Source of the DNA: Candidatus Omnitrophota bacterium
GTDB taxonomy: Bacteria > Omnitrophota > Gorgyraeia > 2-02-FULL-51-18
Direction: 5' to 3'
DNA: 64,000 nt
NCBI GenBank assembly: GCA_022072175.1
Contig: JAJVIE010000003.1
Coordinates: 1,359,903-1,423,902, forward strand
The notes under the pieces are model-generated. The model searched no databases and had not been told where the DNA came from. It worked only from the letters and a program-made list of their open reading frames with translations. How positions within the stretch are numbered: position 1 is the stretch's first letter; every line of letters begins with the position of its first letter. Of the stretch, positions 1-9,445 are shown piece after piece. Made by a program: the position numbers and the translations under genes.

Positions 1-3000
1 CTTCGATGACCGCGGGGGTCAGCTGTTGGGCGAAGTTGATGCCGAAGGCTTCGTTGACGACCGCAAGAGCTCCCTCGTTGCCGGCTTTGGTGATCTCGGC
101 GCGGAAGTCGGAGACGGCCTGGAAGAAATCCGCCACCGTCGACGCCTGACGCACGCTGCCGTCCGCGTTGAAGAACAGCCCTTGTAGATTGAGTGCCGCC
201 ACACCCTGCGCTGTGAGCGGCTGTGACAGATCTACACCGAAGGCCTCATTGACGAACCCACTGAGCCCGCGCTGGACCATCTCATCACGCAGCGCCCTCA
301 CCTGCCTCCAGTACGCGCCTGACCCGGCGTTCTCGGACACCATCTGCCGCACATACGGAGCCCTGAGCGTGCCCAGGACATCTGTTTCCGCGGCCCCGCG
401 AAACCCCTGCAATTGTCCGGCGTCGTTGGTCAGACCGAAGACCTGACGTGTGAAGTCGTAGACCTCGGCGTCCTGAACGAAGGCCAGTTGGGCCTGCACC
501 CCGCCGAGCACCGCGTCGATCGCCTCGGCCTCGGTCGCGTATCGGATGAGCGGATAGCTCTCCCGCTCCCCTGTCGTGAAATCCTTCGTACGTGTGCCCG
601 TCTCCCGGAATCCTTCGATGAAGATCTGGGATTCGAGGTCCCCGAGGATCTGTCCCAGCAACTGAGTATCGGTCCTCTCGATCCCGTACAATTCAAGGAT
701 GGCCGCCGACCGCGGGTCCTCGAGGATCAGTCTTTGTCTGTGAATGCTCGCGATGGTCTGGTCGAGCGAAGTGTGTGCGGGATCGATCGCATAGGTGCCC
801 ACCACACCGGTATCGATGTTGATGCGGAAGCCTTCGGTCTGATAGTTGTACTCGGAGATGATGTGGTTCTGAGCCGCTTGGATGACGATATTGCGGACTG
901 TCCCCGCGGGGGTCAGCTGGCCATTGGCGCCGAACGTCGGGAAGCGATAGTCGAAGAACCCGCGTAGAGCGCCCTCATTGAGGTTCTGGATGTACTCCAG
1001 GTCCCGGGCCGCGGTCGGGTGCTCCAGGATCGCCAACTGAGCCGAGAAGACCTGGCGCAGATAGAAGTCGGCTTTGTCGGCCGGACTGAGTCCGTCGAGC
1101 TTGGGATCCTGCAGGACCTGCACGGCCAGAGACCCGGTAAAATCCCTGATGCGGCCTTCCTCGAGCAGGGTGCGCCGCGGGTCCCCTTCGGGCGGGATGT
1201 TCCACAGCCGCAGGAACTCAGGACTGTCGAGCAGGCTCGTCATGATGGTCTGGACGTCGGCATCGAAGTCCGTCGGGCCCGCCTGCGGCTGGACCTGGGG
1301 CGATAAGGGTGACAGGAACGCCTCCTGATCGTAGTCGTTGGCACTGACGGTCCGGAGGACGAAATTGCGATAGGCGGGATTGTCGAAGCTCTGCTCGCCC
1401 TCGATCCCGTACGTCCCGGCCAGCTGGGCGCGGACGGGACTGTCCGCGGGACCCAGCGCGGCGTGCAGACTCCCCGCCTTGGCCGCTGACGCGCGGAACT
1501 GCTCGGCGTTGAACCCCCTGTCGGCCAGGATCGTCAGATAGACCTGATCGGTCGCCCCGTTGACGGGTATTCCGTAATCATCGACATAGTTGAAAGGCGC
1601 CGACGGCGCGTCGGGGGTGTTCACGAAGTCCGTCCCGTCGAGCACCGGATAGATCTCCCGCAGTGCCGCCTGCAGACCTGGATCGGTCTTGATGATCGCG
1701 TGTTGCGAGGCCTGGTGGACGAGAGTGTCGACGAAGTCGGAGTCGCTGGTGTACACCGCGCCCTGCCCCGGCTCCCACCCGAGATAGGCCTCAGCGGCCG
1801 TCCGATCACGGCTCTGATCACCGCTCGCGGTCTCCGCATGGTTCACGAACGCAGGGTTGTTCATGTCGGCCGGCGCTGTCATCACATAGACATCGGCGTA
1901 CTGGGTCCGAACATCGACCGGATCGACCATGGCGTCGAAGAGGCCCTTGCCATCCAAAGCAATACGCTCTTGCAGTTGCTCCGCTCTCCAGACCCGCTGC
2001 GGCTTGTCCCGCTTGACCGGTTTCTTATCCAATCCGAAGAGCCACCTCCAGAAACTGAACGCCTTGGGTGCGGGCCTCCTGGACCTTTCGACCAGGTCCT
2101 TGACGACATCATCGGCTCCGAGATAACCGTCGGCACTGACGATATTGAACAGGAAGCGGGGCGCGTCCCTGTCGGCGAAGGAGATCGCGCGGACGTTGTA
2201 GTCCTTCTTGAACTGCTCGGCGGCCTCGGGGTCCGCATCCAGGGCCGCCTTCAGAGCGACGGCGCGCTCCAGGGTCTTGATATGCTCGGCCGGCGAGACG
2301 TAGTCCCGCCGCTCGACCGTCCGGAGCATCGCCCGGCCCATCTCGAGACTTCCGGTCCCGGGTTCGCCGCTGACCTTATTGATCTCCCGGAACGCTTCCA
2401 GAGCCGTCTCCGAGGTTTCCAGGGCGTCGCGCAATCCGAGCATCAGCACGAAAAGCCTCTTGGCCTCCGTCTCTTGGCGCGAAGGCTTCCGAGCGGGCGG
2501 GCGGCGCGGCCCGGCCGTTGAACCGACCACGACCGTACTGATCGCCGGTAGTGTCGAGAGGTAATCGACGCCGATAGAGCCGCCGGTCCAGACGTCCTCC
2601 TCCTCGGAAAGAACCGGCTTGCCGGACAACACGACCTCTCGAGCGTTCATCTCGTATTCAAAGGGCCCTTCGAGGTCCACGATCACGTCCAGACCGTTAT
2701 AAGCTCTGTCCACGGCGATCCGATCGTTGAGCACCGCTTCGATGGCCTTGGAGCGCGCGTCATCGGCCAGGCGGGCCCCGGAGAGCGCCGGTTCGGCGAC
2801 AAGAGGCGTGCGCTGACCGATCTGTCCGGCGGCCCGGCGGACCTCGAGGACCTGCTCTGCGGTGAGCTCGGCCGCCTTGGCTCGCGCCAGCCTGCGCGCC
2901 CGATCCAGGACGCCCTCGACCGCGGTCTCCGCGTCGGTCGCGCCGGACGCGCTTTGTACTTGTCGTGTTTCGGTCAGAGCCCGCGTCAGTATCTGTTCGA

Positions 3001-5041
3001 AAGAGGTCGCGTCCAGGCCCGCGCCACTTTCGATCGGGGTCATCGGAGTCGCGGACACGGCCGTCTCGGCGCCGGCGGAGCTCCTGATGACGGGATCCCC
3101 GGAGATCCTCCGCTCCTGACCGCTCCCTGTTACGCTGAACACATACGTCCGGCCTTCGAGGGTCACTTCGATGGCGTCCTGGTCCTTGGGTTGGATTCGG
3201 GCCGATGCGACCAGACGCTCCAGATCGACGGGATCGATCAGCTCGGCACGCTGAGCGTCGTCCCCGAGAGCCTGATGCGCCCGCGTGTAGCGGCGGACAT
3301 ATTCAGCGCGATCCTGGGAGGCGGTCACGCCATCCACGTCGGACAAACGCGTCGACGCCAAGAGGGCCGCCACATGCGCCAACTGCGCGTCTCGGTCGGG
3401 ATAACCTCCACGTAGATCGAAAAGGTGCGGCGGGGCCAGATAAAAGTCCGACCCCTTGAACTGCTCTTCGAACGACTTGGGTTTCTTGGTGAGGATCGCG
3501 ATATAGGGCCTGTCCGCGCCCTGGCTCTCGAACTTGGGCATGACCACCAGGTACGATAGCTTCTCCTGGCCCATGAGCTCGGCGATACCTTCCGTATGAA
3601 AACCTCCGGTCACCAGCGCGGCCACGCGCGTCCCCTCCGCCCTCATCGTCCTCAGCGTATTCTCGAGCAGTTCGTGGTTGCGGCGTTCGGCGGTCTCGTA
3701 GAACGACAACGCGTCCGGTACCGCCTCTTCGAGCACGGTCCGGTCGACCCTCGCCGTCACATCGATACCGATCGGACCCCCGAGCTCCTGGAGCGAAGAC
3801 AGGACCTGTCCGACGGTACACTCCCCCGCTCGGGCCTTGAGGTGAGCGTACTGTTTGGAATCCAGCGTGGTGTCGAGAAGCGCCACGATCACTTCCAGAT
3901 CGCTCAGGGCGGTCCGGAGTCGAGTGCGGGCATCATTGTCCAGGTACCGAGAAGCGATCCGCTCTTCGAATGCGGTCATTTCATCGAACAGCGTCACCAG
4001 ATCGATGCCCTCGAACAACAGCAGGTATTCCGAATAGCGGATCAAGTGCGGGTACCTGGAGGCGTCAACGCCCATGCGCTCAGCTGTCTCGCCGAGCACG
4101 TAGTGGAACCGTCCGGGAGTGATCTTGTTCTGCTTGAACTGCAGGCCGGCGATGATGAGCGTCTCGAGGTCCTTCTTGTCCAGGCGGCGGGACAGTTCGT
4201 CGACGAGCGCCGCGCGTTCGGCCTCGGCGGCAGGGAAGTCGATCTCGGACTCCAAACGGACCACGTCGGCCAAGCGCGAGAGGTTGGGGTGTTCGCGCAC
4301 ATCGATCCCGTGCTTCGCCGCCGCTTCTCCATAGGCCCGCCAATAATCGGCGAATTTCAGGGATCCGCTCTTGTGTTCGATCCTCTGGGACAGAAGAACA
4401 TTGAGCTCCAGAGGATAGATCCTCTCGCGGATCTCACGGGAGACGCGCACGAGCTCGGCCAACTGCGCTCGTACGCTGAGCTTGCGGTCGATGATGCGCT
4501 TGAAAGCCTCGACGTTGCGGTCGTACGTGGACCTCTCCTCAACGCCGATGACACTGACAGGCTGTTCATCGACGATCGCGTACAGCTCGGCCGCCGAGAT
4601 GCGGCCTTCGGCCAAGAGGTAGGCACCCGTTCTCCTGCGGGTCTCTCCGGACGGATGCGAAGAAAGCAGCGAGGCGTCGATGCGCCCAAATCCACCCTCG
4701 ACGGCGACCATCTCGAGCTTGTAATTGCGAACGAGACTTTCAAGGATGCGGGCGATCGATCGCTGGGCATCGATCTTCTGGTGAGCGTCCTGGATGTTGA
4801 TGATCGTCTCATCACCGTGCTGGACGTGCCGGCGGATCATGCCGCTCTCTGACGGAACGGCCAGCGGGAGCTCGGGCGATCCCTGTGCGGACGCGGTGTG
4901 TCGCGTGATGTTTTGCCAGACCGGCGAGCCGCCCTGAGCCCAGAGGACGTCCTGACCGAGCATGCAGCAGACCAGGATCGCTGACAGCGCTTTCAGGCGG
5001 CGGCCATATCGCGAACGTTCGATCTTGTCGTGTGGCTCCAA
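1..5041 (-). CDS. Giant exported protein, N-terminal TIKI/TraB-like domain, C-terminal repeats (3' end outside window)
   Basis: One minus-strand frame is open from position 5041 to the window edge, at least 1,680 codons; the C-terminus is missing. A TTG start at 5041 is preferred because GAGGTGA precedes it; GTG at 5047 is the alternative. Residues about 10-36 form a signal peptide (basic KIERSRYGRR, then a hydrophobic stretch ending LWA). Residues about 80-110 read NIQDAHQKIDAQ (H87) followed by VAVEGGFG. Around H482 is VTGGFHTEGI, a GxxH motif like the C-terminal motif of TIKI/TraB/PrgY metal-dependent hydrolases. The remaining >1,100 residues resemble no family I recognise. Near the cut end are 65-66-residue repeats centred on VNEAFG. 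Probably secreted or periplasmic; function unknown. The reading frame is certain, the domain assignment is inference. Confidence 0.85.
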   Translation of the reverse strand, partial: MEPHDKIERSRYGRRLKALSAILVCCMLGQDVLWAQGGSPVWQNITRHTASAQGSPELPLAVPSESGMIRRHVQHGDETIINIQDAHQKIDAQRSIARILESLVRNYKLEMVAVEGGFGRIDASLLSSHPSGETRRRTGAYLLAEGRISAAELYAIVDEQPVSVIGVEERSTYDRNVEAFKRIIDRKLSVRAQLAELVRVSREIRERIYPLELNVLLSQRIEHKSGSLKFADYWRAYGEAAAKHGIDVREHPNLSRLADVVRLESEIDFPAAEAERAALVDELSRRLDKKDLETLIIAGLQFKQNKITPGRFHYVLGETAERMGVDASRYPHLIRYSEYLLLFEGIDLVTLFDEMTAFEERIASRYLDNDARTRLRTALSDLEVIVALLDTTLDSKQYAHLKARAGECTVGQVLSSLQELGGPIGIDVTARVDRTVLEEAVPDALSFYETAERRNHELLENTLRTMRAEGTRVAALVTGGFHTEGIAELMGQEKLSYLVVMPKFESQGADRPYIAILTKKPKSFEEQFKGSDFYLAPPHLFDLRGGYPDRDAQLAHVAALLASTRLSDVDGVTASQDRAEYVRRYTRAHQALGDDAQRAELIDPVDLERLVASARIQPKDQDAIEVTLEGRTYVFSVTGSGQERRISGDPVIRSSAGAETAVSATPMTPIESGAGLDATSFEQILTRALTETRQVQSASGATDAETAVEGVLDRARRLARAKAAELTAEQVLEVRRAAGQIGQRTPLVAEPALSGARLADDARSKAIEAVLNDRIAVDRAYNGLDVIVDLEGPFEYEMNAREVVLSGKPVLSEEEDVWTGGSIGVDYLSTLPAISTVVVGSTAGPRRPPARKPSRQETEAKRLFVLMLGLRDALETSETALEAFREINKVSGEPGTGSLEMGRAMLRTVERRDYVSPAEHIKTLERAVALKAALDADPEAAEQFKKDYNVRAISFADRDAPRFLFNIVSADGYLGADDVVKDLVERSRRPAPKAFSFWRWLFGLDKKPVKRDKPQRVWRAEQLQERIALDGKGLFDAMVDPVDVRTQYADVYVMTAPADMNNPAFVNHAETASGDQSRDRTAAEAYLGWEPGQGAVYTSDSDFVDTLVHQASQHAIIKTDPGLQAALREIYPVLDGTDFVNTPDAPSAPFNYVDDYGIPVNGATDQVYLTILADRGFNAEQFRASAAKAGSLHAALGPADSPVRAQLAGTYGIEGEQSFDNPAYRNFVLRTVSANDYDQEAFLSPLSPQVQPQAGPTDFDADVQTIMTSLLDSPEFLRLWNIPPEGDPRRTLLEEGRIRDFTGSLAVQVLQDPKLDGLSPADKADFYLRQVFSAQLAILEHPTAARDLEYIQNLNEGALRGFFDYRFPTFGANGQLTPAGTVRNIVIQAAQNHIISEYNYQTEGFRINIDTGVVGTYAIDPAHTSLDQTIASIHRQRLILEDPRSAAILELYGIERTDTQLLGQILGDLESQIFIEGFRETGTRTKDFTTGERESYPLIRYATEAEAIDAVLGGVQAQLAFVQDAEVYDFTRQVFGLTNDAGQLQGFRGAAETDVLGTLRAPYVRQMVSENAGSGAYWRQVRALRDEMVQRGLSGFVNEAFGVDLSQPLTAQGVAALNLQGLFFNADGSVRQASTVADFFQAVSDFRAEITKAGNEGALAVVNEAFGINFAQQLTPAVIE

Positions 5042-5080
5042 GCTCACCTCGAGGCTTTATAGCCTCTTAGAAAGAAACAT

Positions 5081-5086
5081 ATTATA
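5081..5086 (-). promoter_or_regulatory. Candidate -10 box (TATAAT) of the giant gene
   Basis: On the minus strand TATAAT lies 39 bases upstream of the TTG start at 5041, inside an AT-rich 200-base spacer that contrasts with the GC-rich surroundings. No good -35 is seen at 16-18 bases, so this is a weak prediction. Confidence 0.4.
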
Positions 5087-5095
5087 AGTTTTAAA

Positions 5096-5123
5096 GAATA
5101 GGCTTAAAAAAGAAAGCCTATTC
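5096..5123 (-). terminator. Perfect 10-bp hairpin after the tonB-like gene
   Basis: GAATAGGCTT and AAGCCTATTC form a perfect stem with an 8-base loop. On the minus strand it is followed by TTTAAAAC, so it may end transcription of the tonB operon before the giant gene. The T-run is short, and it lies about 120 bases after the tonB stop. Confidence 0.45.
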
Positions 5124-5245
5124 GGCTTTATCGACACTCGTTCCTATCATTTAAGGATGAACGATCCGCACATTGAAATAATACACGATTTCATGACGTT
5201 TCATCAAAGTCGAAAATAAGATTTTTTGTCTACTAATTCAATCGA

Positions 5246-6214
5246 TTATCGATAGTGAAAAGCGAACAAAATCTCTAATTCTTCTTTCCCCAGTAGCGTA
5301 AGGATCTCCTCCGGCAACGCACCAAAGTCCCCGGCCCTCTGAACGGCCTCCGTACAGAACTGCGCGAACAGCTCGCTCCCCTGACTCTCCACGATCCGGA
5401 CGATCCGGACGCGCCCCTGCCGGTCCAAGGTCATCGCGATGACCGCATCGGCCCCGCGGAAGTCCTGGGGATACTTGAAAGCGATGTACGGGAACCACGC
5501 GGCCCAGATCTTCTCTTTGAGCCGCTTCATGTACTCACCCATACCTGACCCGGTCGCTTCGAAGGACGTCGCACCATAGAGCGTCGCGCCGGACGAAGGC
5601 CTTCGTGACATACCCGACTGGATGATCTTGTCGGTGCCCGGGGTTCCGGCCTGCGGGGATTGAGGTGCCTGTTGGGGTGAGGGTGGCGCGGCCGAGGATT
5701 CGCGGAGCTCCACCGCCGGCTGCCCTGCCGTCGTTGGCTCCGCGGGGACGAGGCCGTGCGCATCGGGTGGTGTGACCTTACGTTCTTCCGGTTCGGTCGA
5801 CGGTGAACGCTCTACGGGCTCCGCCTGCGGAGAATGGACGGAGGGGCTCACGGGCGGCGCGGGAACGGATCCATCCCCCAACGACTGTGTCAGCTGGTCC
5901 GCGGGACCCTCAGGCAAGGCTGGCCGGGCTTCGGGACGCACTCCGGTTCGAGCGGACTGATCTTGGTTGAGAGCATCGCGATCCGAAACCTTGCGTGTCC
6001 GCCGTGGAGAGCGGGGCTGGGTCTTGGGGGGTGCCTCGACGAACTCGAATTTCAGACTGTCCTCCGCCTCCCGCCGAGCGATCGACAGACGCTCGACATC
6101 GGCCGCCTCTCTTCGGATGACACCGTCCACCGCCAGGAGAGCGGCGCCGTTGAGGGCCAGGGATACGGTCAGCGGTACAAGATAGGCCGCGCCGCTGAGA
6201 CCGTCGCCCTTCAT
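5246..6214 (-). CDS. TonB-family energy transducer
   Basis: 322 residues. One N-terminal membrane anchor (about residues 10-30) is followed by a charged segment and a long Pro/Ser/Glu-rich linker typical of the periplasm-spanning part of TonB. The last ~95 residues (from LKEKIWAAWFPYIAFKYPQ) match the TonB C-terminal fold, with the usual DRQGRVRIVRIVESQGS segment. Such proteins couple the inner-membrane proton gradient (ExbB/ExbD) to outer-membrane receptors. No exbBD or receptor is in the window, so the partner is unknown. It is the last gene of its operon; its ATG overlaps the ferredoxin stop by four bases. Confidence 0.85.
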   Translation of the reverse strand: MKGDGLSGAAYLVPLTVSLALNGAALLAVDGVIRREAADVERLSIARREAEDSLKFEFVEAPPKTQPRSPRRTRKVSDRDALNQDQSARTGVRPEARPALPEGPADQLTQSLGDGSVPAPPVSPSVHSPQAEPVERSPSTEPEERKVTPPDAHGLVPAEPTTAGQPAVELRESSAAPPSPQQAPQSPQAGTPGTDKIIQSGMSRRPSSGATLYGATSFEATGSGMGEYMKRLKEKIWAAWFPYIAFKYPQDFRGADAVIAMTLDRQGRVRIVRIVESQGSELFAQFCTEAVQRAGDFGALPEEILTLLGKEELEILFAFHYR

Positions 6215-6552
6215 ACGGCACCTTCCGGAAGCGGCGGGGTTTTGTTCGGACGCGGAGCGCGCTCCCGGCCGGGGATCTCGACGACGATATCACCCCCGAG
6301 CACCAGCGCCTGACAAGCCAGCCGGTACGGCGGTCTCAGATCGAACGCGTCCAGCACCTGCGCCTCGACCGCCTCCATGACGGACAGCTGAGCCTGACCC
6401 TCACGGACGATGACACGGCACGTACTGCAGGATGCGTTGCCTCCGCAGGTATGGTAGAGACCGATGCCGGCGTCGAGCGCCGCATCGAGCACGGAGATCC
6501 CGGGCTCGACTCGGACCACCTGACCCGCTGGCAGGTAACGGACCGTCGGCAT
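6211..6552 (-). CDS. 2Fe-2S plant-type ferredoxin
   Basis: 113 residues. The cluster motif is C36-GGNAS-C42-ST-C45 with the fourth ligand at C80 (RLACQA), as in adrenodoxin and other plant-type [2Fe-2S] ferredoxins. It carries electrons in the cytoplasm; the partner cannot be read from the sequence. The C-terminal ~20 residues are a Pro/Arg-rich tail beyond the normal fold. It sits between the peroxiredoxin (4-base gap) and TonB genes. Confidence 0.88.
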   Translation of the reverse strand: MPTVRYLPAGQVVRVEPGISVLDAALDAGIGLYHTCGGNASCSTCRVIVREGQAQLSVMEAVEAQVLDAFDLRPPYRLACQALVLGGDIVVEIPGRERAPRPNKTPPLPEGAV

Positions 6553-6556
6553 CGGC

Positions 6557-7045
6557 CTACTTCTTAGCGGCCACCTGCTTGCCCGAGAGGGCCGCCATCA
6601 CCTCGGCGGTGTGGCCCTCGGGCTTGACCTTCTCGAAGACCGTCTCGATGCGGCCGTCCTGGCCGACGATGAACGTCGTGCGCGCCACGCCCATGTACTC
6701 CCGGCCGTACATCGACTTCTTGACCCACACGCCGTAGGCCTTGCAGGTCTCCTTGTCCTCATCGGACAGCAGTGTGAACGGCAGGTCGTACTTGCCCGCG
6801 AACTTCGCGTGCGACGCGCGGCCGTCCGGGCTGATACCGACGACCGTCGCGCCGGTCTTGCGCAGGGCCGCCCAGCCGTCGCGAAAACCGCACGCCTGCA
6901 CGGTGCAACCCGGCGTGTCGTCCTTCGGATAGAAATACACCACCACCCGCCCCTTCTTCAGCAGGTCCTTGAGCGCGAGCGTCTGTCCCTGCGCGTCGGG
7001 TAGCTTGAAATCCGGTGCCTTGTCGCCGGCTTTGGGCTGGCTCAT
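6557..7045 (-). CDS. bcp: Thiol peroxidase, BCP/PrxQ type
   Basis: 162 residues. Reduces hydrogen and organic peroxides using thioredoxin-type reductants in the cytoplasm. The peroxidatic Cys is C47 in DDTPGCTVQAC and the resolving Cys is C52, the five-residue spacing of atypical 2-Cys PrxQ. The start at 7045 (MSQPKAGDKAPDF) is chosen because AGGAG precedes it and this is where family similarity begins; an upstream in-frame ATG at 7144 would overlap the neighbour by about 100 bases. Its ATG overlaps the stop of the VOC gene. Confidence 0.92.
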   Translation of the reverse strand: MSQPKAGDKAPDFKLPDAQGQTLALKDLLKKGRVVVYFYPKDDTPGCTVQACGFRDGWAALRKTGATVVGISPDGRASHAKFAGKYDLPFTLLSDEDKETCKAYGVWVKKSMYGREYMGVARTTFIVGQDGRIETVFEKVKPEGHTAEVMAALSGKQVAAKK

Positions 7046-7470
7046 CGTCTCTCCTGGGTTGGACCCGTTGCGTGACCGTCCTCGAGCGGCCACGCAGTGA
7101 TCTCGAGCTTGTTGCCGTCGGGATCGAGGAAATACACCGACCACGAACGTTCCCGTTTTTTCTGAAAAGTGATCGTGACACCCAGCCGCGTCAGCTCATC
7201 CACGGCCGCGTCGAACTCCGATGTCGGCACGCGGAAAGAGACGTGATTGCCGCCGATACCGGCGTCCTCGAGCAGATGTTCGTTGCCGTCGGGCTGGCCC
7301 TGGATCAGACCGATCAGAGACTCGCCGCAGTCGAGGAAGTACTCGACGCCCGGCTTCTGGTATTCGCGCTCGGAGATCCTGAGCCCGAGCACCGAGGTGT
7401 AGAACGCCAAGGACCTCTCGAGGTCCCGGACGCTGATGGCCGCATGATCGATTCCTCTGGAGCGGATCAC
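7042..7470 (-). CDS. VOC-superfamily protein (glyoxalase/fosfomycin-resistance fold)
   Basis: 142 residues, two beta-alpha-beta-beta-beta modules. A metal-ligand-type His at position 9 (GIDHAAISV), the middle ESLIGLIQ...NHVSFRV region and the C-terminal FLDPDGNKLEI motif are the standard signs of this metal-dependent superfamily. Members include lactoylglutathione lyases, dioxygenases and thiol transferases, and the substrate cannot be named. Placement between a peroxiredoxin and a PHP phosphatase suggests a stress or detoxification role (inference). Four-base overlaps on both sides indicate translational coupling. Confidence 0.85.
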   Translation of the reverse strand: MIRSRGIDHAAISVRDLERSLAFYTSVLGLRISEREYQKPGVEYFLDCGESLIGLIQGQPDGNEHLLEDAGIGGNHVSFRVPTSEFDAAVDELTRLGVTITFQKKRERSWSVYFLDPDGNKLEITAWPLEDGHATGPTQERR

Positions 7471-8273
7471 AGAAGCCCCTCGATGCGCTCGACCTTGCGC
7501 GCCCTGAAGACCCGGTATTCCCGATATCCCGCCGCCAGCGCCAGCTCCGCGGCCTTGTCGTAGTCGCGGCCGACATCCCCGGGATCGTGCGCGTCGGAGG
7601 AGAACGTGATGGGCACTCCGGCGCGCTGATAGATCTTGAGAACGGACAGTGAGGGATAGATCTCGTTGGCGGGCTTGCGCAGACCGGACGTGTTGATCTC
7701 CACGGTGACCCCCGAGTCCTTGAACACCCGCGCCGTGTGCTCGATCTCCGCTCCGAGGTCCTCCGTGGCGCGGTGACCGAACTTCTTCACCAGGTCCACA
7801 TGCCCCATGATATCGAAGAGCCCGGACGATGCCGATCTCCGCAGCAGGTCATAATAGTCGCGGTAGACGCGGTTGATGTCCTTGTCTTTCCAGCGCACGC
7901 GCTCGTCCGGATCGTCAAAAGCCCAGTTGTCGATGAAGTGGATCGAGCCGATCACATGGTCATAGGGATAGGCTTCGAGGATGGCCCGCGTGCGGTCCTC
8001 GTACCCGGGCAGGTAATCGGCCTCGAGTCCGACCTTGATCGTATAGCCCGGATAGCGCCCTCGCACCTCGTCCATCATGCGGTGATAGAGCGGAAGTTGT
8101 TCCATGCTCATCGTGTAGCGCGGGTCCGGGTGGGACACCAGCGGAGCATGGTCCGAAAAACCGATCTCCGACAGACCGACGCGCAAGGCCTGCTCGACGT
8201 ACGCCGACGGCTCTCCCGTGGCATGGCCGCACAGCGGCGTGTGCATATGATAATCGACCTTGGGCAGTTTCAT
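7467..8273 (-). CDS. PHP-domain phosphatase, HisJ/HisK histidinol-phosphatase family
   Basis: 268 residues. N-terminal metal motif H9-M-H11 with H17 (LCGHATGE), then FSDHAPL, GLEADYLPG, GSIHFID and the late SDAHDPGD motif: the trinuclear metal site of the PHP family. Closest in layout to HisJ-type histidinol-phosphate phosphatase, which makes histidinol. No other his genes are nearby, so other phosphomonoesters remain possible. Overlaps its neighbours by four bases. Confidence 0.85.
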   Translation of the reverse strand: MKLPKVDYHMHTPLCGHATGEPSAYVEQALRVGLSEIGFSDHAPLVSHPDPRYTMSMEQLPLYHRMMDEVRGRYPGYTIKVGLEADYLPGYEDRTRAILEAYPYDHVIGSIHFIDNWAFDDPDERVRWKDKDINRVYRDYYDLLRRSASSGLFDIMGHVDLVKKFGHRATEDLGAEIEHTARVFKDSGVTVEINTSGLRKPANEIYPSLSVLKIYQRAGVPITFSSDAHDPGDVGRDYDKAAELALAAGYREYRVFRARKVERIEGLL

Positions 8274-9445
8274 CTTTCACCTGTGCGACGGCGATAACGT
8301 GACGGCAGATGCGGTCCGAGCTCCGAGCTCTGGGCCCGCCCGAGAGCGGAGGCGGCCGCCAAGCGACCGACGGGAAATGCCGTCGTGACGCCGTGACCTC
8401 CCAGACCCGCCGCCCAATGAAAACCTTCCAGCACCGGATCGGGGCCGATCAAGAAACGTCCGTCGGGCGTCATCGTCCTCAATCCGGCGCGCTCCTTGAG
8501 GATCCGCAATCCCGAGAAAGACGGCGAATACTCCGCGGCTTTCTTGATGAAGATCTCGCGAACCTTCCGGTCCGTGGACTCCTCTCCTCCGGGCAGGCGG
8601 CCGGCCGCGCCGGGACGGAACGGACGCTTGTCGCACGGGCTCATCAACAGACCCCCTTGGATGGGCCTGAAATACAGATCGGCGCTCAAGTCCCAGACAA
8701 AAGGCCAGTTGGCGGCTGTTCGATCCCGATAGGCGCACTCGTACAAGTGGCGACGGTACGGCGCCAGCGGCATCCGTGACGCACCGGCCAAGTAGGCGAT
8801 CCTCGAGGCCCAGGCGCCGGCGGCGTTGACCACGACCGGCGCTCGGTAGGCCCCCTTGGCCGTGCGCACCGTGAATCCCGCCGGATTCCTGCGGATGGCA
8901 GCCACGCGCGCGCCCAGCACCACACGCCCTCCGGCGGCCCGGACGGCTCCGGTCAGCGTGGTGACCAGACGATGGATGTCCAACCGCGCGTCGCTCGGAC
9001 AGAAGATACCTTCACGGAGCTCCGCTCCTTCCAGAGGAGCGATGCGCGCGGCGGCTTTGCGGTGGCTCCACGGCTCACTGCGCACGCCTTGACGCTTGAG
9101 CGCCGAGCGGATACCGGACAACTGCGCCCGCTGGCGTCCGTCGGCCAGGATGAGCGACCCGGTACGCGCCCACCCCAATCCCGGATGTGCCTTGGCCCAG
9201 CGCTCGAGCGTCCCGCGGCCCTCGACGGCCAGCGCGCACAACTCAGGGTCCGTCAGCGCCTGACGGATCATACCGGCGTTGCGCCCGGATGAGCGTCCTC
9301 CGGGCCGATCGTCCTGCTCGAGCACGACCACCCGGCGCGACCTGTCGCGCAAGAGATGCCAGGCCGTCGACAATCCCGCAAGGCCCGCGCCGACGACCAG
9401 CATGTCGGCGGACGCGGCGTCAGCCGACCAGCGCGGAGAGCTCAT
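8270..9445 (-). CDS. FAD-dependent oxidoreductase, DAO/glycine oxidase type
   Basis: 391 residues. GAGLAGLSTAWHLL near the N-terminus is the FAD-binding Rossmann motif, followed by RPGGRSSGRNAGMI, the VVNAAGAWAS segment and the C-terminal GLGGHGVTTAF typical of D-amino-acid oxidase/sarcosine oxidase-like flavoproteins. It should oxidise an amine or amino acid; the substrate is unknown. The ATG at 9445 would overlap nrnA by 26 bases and has no clear ribosome-binding site. A second ATG at 9403 lies just before the FAD motif and is a reasonable alternative start. Confidence 0.83.
   Translation of the reverse strand: MSSPRWSADAASADMLVVGAGLAGLSTAWHLLRDRSRRVVVLEQDDRPGGRSSGRNAGMIRQALTDPELCALAVEGRGTLERWAKAHPGLGWARTGSLILADGRQRAQLSGIRSALKRQGVRSEPWSHRKAAARIAPLEGAELREGIFCPSDARLDIHRLVTTLTGAVRAAGGRVVLGARVAAIRRNPAGFTVRTAKGAYRAPVVVNAAGAWASRIAYLAGASRMPLAPYRRHLYECAYRDRTAANWPFVWDLSADLYFRPIQGGLLMSPCDKRPFRPGAAGRLPGGEESTDRKVREIFIKKAAEYSPSFSGLRILKERAGLRTMTPDGRFLIGPDPVLEGFHWAAGLGGHGVTTAFPVGRLAAASALGRAQSSELGPHLPSRYRRRTGER

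Noticed and set aside
413-4852. Long plus-strand open frames at 413-967, 1700-2521 and 3596-4852
   Set aside because: They are antisense to the continuous minus-strand giant gene; GC-rich codons keep the opposite frame open. No family similarity.
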